A stretch of DNA of 64,000 nt from Halothermothrix sp. (GTDB taxonomy: Bacteria; Bacillota; Halanaerobiia; DY22613): the NCBI GenBank assembly GCA_016841825.1, contig JAENYK010000011.1, forward strand, positions 1-64,000. The letters run 5' to 3'. Under the pieces are notes generated by a model. The model was not told where the DNA came from. It worked only from the letters and a program-made list of their open reading frames with translations, and made no database searches. Both the position numbers and the translations under genes were made by a program. The stretch's first letter is position 1, and each line of letters begins with the position of its first letter. This document shows positions 61,488 through 64,000 of this stretch, piece after piece.

Positions 61488-61570
61488 GTGAACTCGTTCA
61501 GCTAAAGCTGAACCTCGGGGCTTCAGATGGGGATTCAACCCCACCTGAAGGAGTCATAGAACTCAGATAT
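61488..61570 (-). mobile_element. IS200/IS605-like right-end remnant with omega-RNA-type hairpins
   Basis: On the minus strand CTTCAGGTGGGG and CCCCATCTGAAG form a hairpin with one mismatch, then GTTCAGCT and AGCTGAAC form a perfect hairpin with a 2-base loop, followed by GAGTTCAC. A subterminal hairpin followed by a GTTCAC-type cleavage site is the layout of IS200/IS605 right ends. No tnpA or tnpB remains; the adjacent gene is tlyA. The assignment rests on pattern memory, not alignment. Confidence 0.4.
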
Positions 61571-61577
61571 ATTAAGC

Positions 61578-62384
61578 CTACCCAATCTCCATCACTTTCT
61601 CAATTGCCTGCTCAATCTGTATCCCTGGATCATCGGGAACTGTAGCATGGGGATCTATTGAGATATGCATGAAAAATTCTCTTGTCCCATTATTTCCAGT
61701 GATTGGACTATTAGTTACTCCCAAAGTTGTTAAACCAATCCCGGTTGTATAATCCACTAACTCCTGTAATATTGTCCTGAAGTCAGCAGCGGATTCGATT
61801 CTACCGTTTCTGCAGGCAGTAGAATCATGGATTTCAAAAAGGGGTTTGACAAGACAGAGCATCTCTCCATCATCAATTAACAGACGACGAAAAATCGGAA
61901 TAGCTTTCTTTAAAGACAGATAAGACAGATCTACTGATGCTATGTTTGGCTGGGGATCCAACTCTTCCGCCTTAACATCACCAATATTCATCCTCTCCAT
62001 ATTTACTACCCGTGAATCAGAACGTAGTTTCCCAACTAACTGTCCATATCCAACATCCACAGAATAGACTTTCAGAGCCCCATGTTGTAACAGACAATCG
62101 GTAAATCCTCCAGTTGATGCTCCTGAATCTATGGCTATTTTTCCGGCTATGTCTAACTGAAAATCATTAAGGGCTCCTTCAAGTTTATACCCTCCCCGAC
62201 TAACATATTTTTGCTCCAATCCTTTTACTATAATCTTCGCATCCTGGGCAACTTTATCGCCTGCCTTGTCAACACGCTGCCCATTAACCAATACGTTTCC
62301 CATCATAATCCAACTGGTGGCAGTTTTTTTATCTTCAAAAATATTACGATCCACAAGTATCTTCCATAAAGGTTCTTTTTTCAT
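61578..62384 (-). CDS. tlyA: TlyA-type rRNA 2'-O-methyltransferase
   Basis: A 268-residue protein with an N-terminal S4 RNA-binding domain (ATSWIMMGNVLVNGQRVDK) and a C-terminal FtsJ-type SAM domain with AIDSGASTGGFTDCLLQ and SVDVGYGQL. TlyA methylates rRNA; some members are called haemolysin A. In Firmicutes it often lies with sporulation and recombination genes, but here it is alone. ATG at 62384 follows GGAGG. Promoter at 62431-62459. Confidence 0.92.
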   Translation of the reverse strand: MKKEPLWKILVDRNIFEDKKTATSWIMMGNVLVNGQRVDKAGDKVAQDAKIIVKGLEQKYVSRGGYKLEGALNDFQLDIAGKIAIDSGASTGGFTDCLLQHGALKVYSVDVGYGQLVGKLRSDSRVVNMERMNIGDVKAEELDPQPNIASVDLSYLSLKKAIPIFRRLLIDDGEMLCLVKPLFEIHDSTACRNGRIESAADFRTILQELVDYTTGIGLTTLGVTNSPITGNNGTREFFMHISIDPHATVPDDPGIQIEQAIEKVMEIG

Positions 62385-62430
62385 CACTAATTCCTCCACT
62401 TAAAATAAAAATTCAGCTCTTTTTTCCTTA

Positions 62431-62459
62431 ATTGTATCATTGTCTGTTAGTGAATTCAA
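62431..62459 (-). promoter_or_regulatory. Promoter of tlyA
   Basis: TTGAAT, 17 bp, TACAAT on the minus strand. Confidence 0.65.
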
Positions 62460-62643
62460 CAATTGGTCTTTTCACTCATAGTTTTTTCTAAATTTCTTCA
62501 TCTTAGAACACTTAGTGATAAATTTGTACCTTTACCCATTCGAAACATTTTAGAATATCCATCTACTACATATACTAAGACTGTCATCAAGAATCATTTT
62601 GCTCATGCCAGTTATGCCCATAACTTCCAAGGAGGTAACACCC

Positions 62644-63591
62644 ATGAAACTAGAACTTCCCAATATCAATTTTGGTTATGCCTGTATCAGTTCCATGATC
62701 AAAAATTGCTCTACCGCAAAAACTGTACCACTGTCCCAACTTAAAAAAATTGAAGATGATGCAGCTCGTATCTGGCGTTTAGAACGAGTCGCCAGGGAAA
62801 ATCTGAAAAACACAACACGCTTACTCTGGCACAATACTACTGAAGGATTTAAACTCTATCGTTTTTCTTCTCAGCTTATCCCTTTAGCTAACCATCCCCT
62901 GGGCCAGATCTGGGATTTTGCTCAAATTCTTTCACCAGAATTATCAAAAATTGGCCAAATCGTTCATAGTAATAATCTCTGGGTAAGTTCACATCCAGGA
63001 CAATATTCGGTAATCAATACCAAAAATAAAACAACTTTCGAAAATACGATCAGAGATCTCGAATATCATGACAAATTCCTAACAGCTATGGGACTGGATA
63101 AAAATGCAGTTATGGTTGTTCACGTAGGGGGAGTTTATAACGCAAAAAAACAATCGCTGGAACGCTTCATCACCAATTTTCACCATCTTCCCAAACCAGT
63201 TCAACAGAGAATAGTCATTGAAAATGACGATACTTCGTATTCAATCAAAGATGTTCTCTATCTCTGTGAAACCCTAAAACGCCCAATGGTTCTGGATGTC
63301 CATCATCATAACTGTTACAACCAAGGGGAAGATCTCAAAGAATATCTACCTCAAATCTTTGCAACCTGGCATGAACTGCAGAGACCACCCAAAATTCATT
63401 TTTCCAGTCCAAAAAATAAAAAAGATATCTTGAGCCATGCTGATTATATCAATCCCGATGCTTTTATGGCTTTTCTAGAGATCGCTATTGACTATACTTT
63501 TGATGTAATGATTGAAGCAAAAAAACAGGATAAGGCTGTTATACAGCTCTTTAAGGATATTAACTTAGTAGTTCCAGATCGGGCATATTAA
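62644..63591 (+). CDS. uvsE: UV damage endonuclease UvsE (UvdE family)
   Basis: A 315-residue UVDE-family TIM-barrel endonuclease that nicks DNA 5' to UV photoproducts. Conserved metal-ligand segments are SSHPGQY, VVHVGG, IENDD, LDVHHH and HFSSP. ATG at 62644 follows AAGGAGG at six bases; upstream in-frame ATGs lack a site. Lone plus-strand gene. Confidence 0.92.
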   Translation: MKLELPNINFGYACISSMIKNCSTAKTVPLSQLKKIEDDAARIWRLERVARENLKNTTRLLWHNTTEGFKLYRFSSQLIPLANHPLGQIWDFAQILSPELSKIGQIVHSNNLWVSSHPGQYSVINTKNKTTFENTIRDLEYHDKFLTAMGLDKNAVMVVHVGGVYNAKKQSLERFITNFHHLPKPVQQRIVIENDDTSYSIKDVLYLCETLKRPMVLDVHHHNCYNQGEDLKEYLPQIFATWHELQRPPKIHFSSPKNKKDILSHADYINPDAFMAFLEIAIDYTFDVMIEAKKQDKAVIQLFKDINLVVPDRAY

Positions 63592-63669
63592 GATTATTTA
63601 TTGATTTCTATAATTTTCCAAAACAGAATTACCCATCTATCCATCCCTGAAGAAATTGATAATAAAAAA

Positions 63670-63703
63670 ACAAACCTTTCCCCAGATTTAGAAAAAGGTT
63701 TGT
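63670..63703. terminator. Terminator between uvsE and the ferritin-like gene
   Basis: ACAAACCTTT pairs with AAAGGTTTGT, followed on the minus strand by TTTTTTTATT. It ends the convergent ferritin-like gene and may also serve uvsE. Confidence 0.8.
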
Positions 63704-63708
63704 CAAAT

Positions 63709-64000
63709 TCAAACTTTTTGTCCATAACAAAATTCACCATATACTTTTTCAAACAAAGCCAGATGATGTCTTTCATCTAAAATAATTCTCTCCAATATCT
63801 CTGTTACATGAGGATCTTTAATTATTTTAATCTGTTGGTGATATGCATTGATCATATCTTTTTCAGCTTTTATATCTAACAGTAATCGATCACAGATATT
63901 ATTTCCATCAGCAGAGAAATTATCACGCCAATAATGATGATTTGTAGATATATAACCACCATACTGCGGATGTCCACCAAGTTTGATGATTAGTTCAGCC
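63709..64000 (-). CDS. Ferritin-like protein, partial (5' end beyond window)
   Basis: The last 96 codons of a gene that enters from the right edge. Two helices with metal-ligand spacing are visible: LLLDIKAEKDMINAYHQQIK (ExxH-like) and ILERIILDERHHLALFEKVY (DExHH), typical of bacterioferritin/rubrerythrin-like domains. Ends GEFCYGQKV before the terminator. A shorter frame covering the same bases is a shadow. Iron storage or a peroxide-linked role is possible; a coat-associated catalase-type role cannot be excluded. Confidence 0.75.
   Translation of the reverse strand, partial: AELIIKLGGHPQYGGYISTNHHYWRDNFSADGNNICDRLLLDIKAEKDMINAYHQQIKIIKDPHVTEILERIILDERHHLALFEKVYGEFCYGQKV

Noticed and set aside
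62463-62744. Plus-strand 93-codon frame before uvsE
   Set aside because: It overlaps the uvsE start in another frame, which has the strong AAGGAGG site and a recognised family.
63594-63776. Minus-strand 60-codon frame after uvsE
   Set aside because: It overlaps the terminator and is a shadow frame of the ferritin-like gene ending at 63709.

Overview
This window looks like chromosome from a low-GC, anaerobic, spore-forming Firmicute, possibly a member of the Halanaerobiales or a similar two-membrane lineage. The evidence is: AT-rich sequence with strong Shine-Dalgarno sites, T-box leaders in front of alaS and leuS, a CotF-type spore coat gene, sigma-H-like promoters, and an ABC sugar-binding protein whose signal peptide lacks a lipobox cysteine. 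The lineage is inferred from content only. Nearly all genes lie on the minus strand. No rRNA, tRNA or CRISPR array was seen.

Region 1 (1-1.26 kb): a tandem array of hairpin-forming 41-bp repeats and a lone radical SAM gene.

Region 2 (1.27-13.9 kb): a peptidoglycan-recycling operon read right to left: murQ, a GNAT resembling clostridial GlmA, a PIG-L/LmbE protein, namZ, a decayed sugar-permease gene, a GHL10-discoidin-NagZ fusion, a second GNAT, an S12 hydrolase (AmiE/YbbE type), a MurK-like kinase, anmK and nagB. Together these can take muropeptides or anhydro-muropeptides to fructose-6-phosphate, except that nagA is not in the window.

Region 3 (13.9-21.4 kb): a small transcription unit with three micro-ORFs, then a second murein-sugar operon: rpiR/murR regulator, second murQ, sugar ABC binding protein, two permeases and an exported DUF1460 amidase. 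A conserved 45-bp promoter element precedes both murQ and rpiR and suggests co-regulation.

Region 4 (21.4-35 kb): an apparently non-coding transcription unit, a 1033-residue GNAT fused to beta-rich domains, an oligopeptide ABC importer without ATPases in an MBL-hydrolase operon, a diguanylate cyclase, glycerate kinase, an Eis-like acetyltransferase, a methyltransferase and a Yip1 protein.

Region 5 (35-41 kb): polyphosphate metabolism (ppk plus two Ppx/GppA-HD proteins) and a 42-residue membrane protein.

Region 6 (41-57.3 kb): housekeeping genes (alaS, leuS, hflKC, AI-2E permease, YtxH, DUF4126), the coat gene, an HTH regulator paired with a gluzincin-like metalloprotein, a membrane protein and an NdpA-family protein.

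Region 7 (57.3-64 kb): a Cys-X3 repeat peptide resembling a RiPP precursor, a lipoprotein pullulanase under a LacI-type palindrome, an IS200/IS605-like right-end remnant, tlyA, uvsE and a partial ferritin-like gene.
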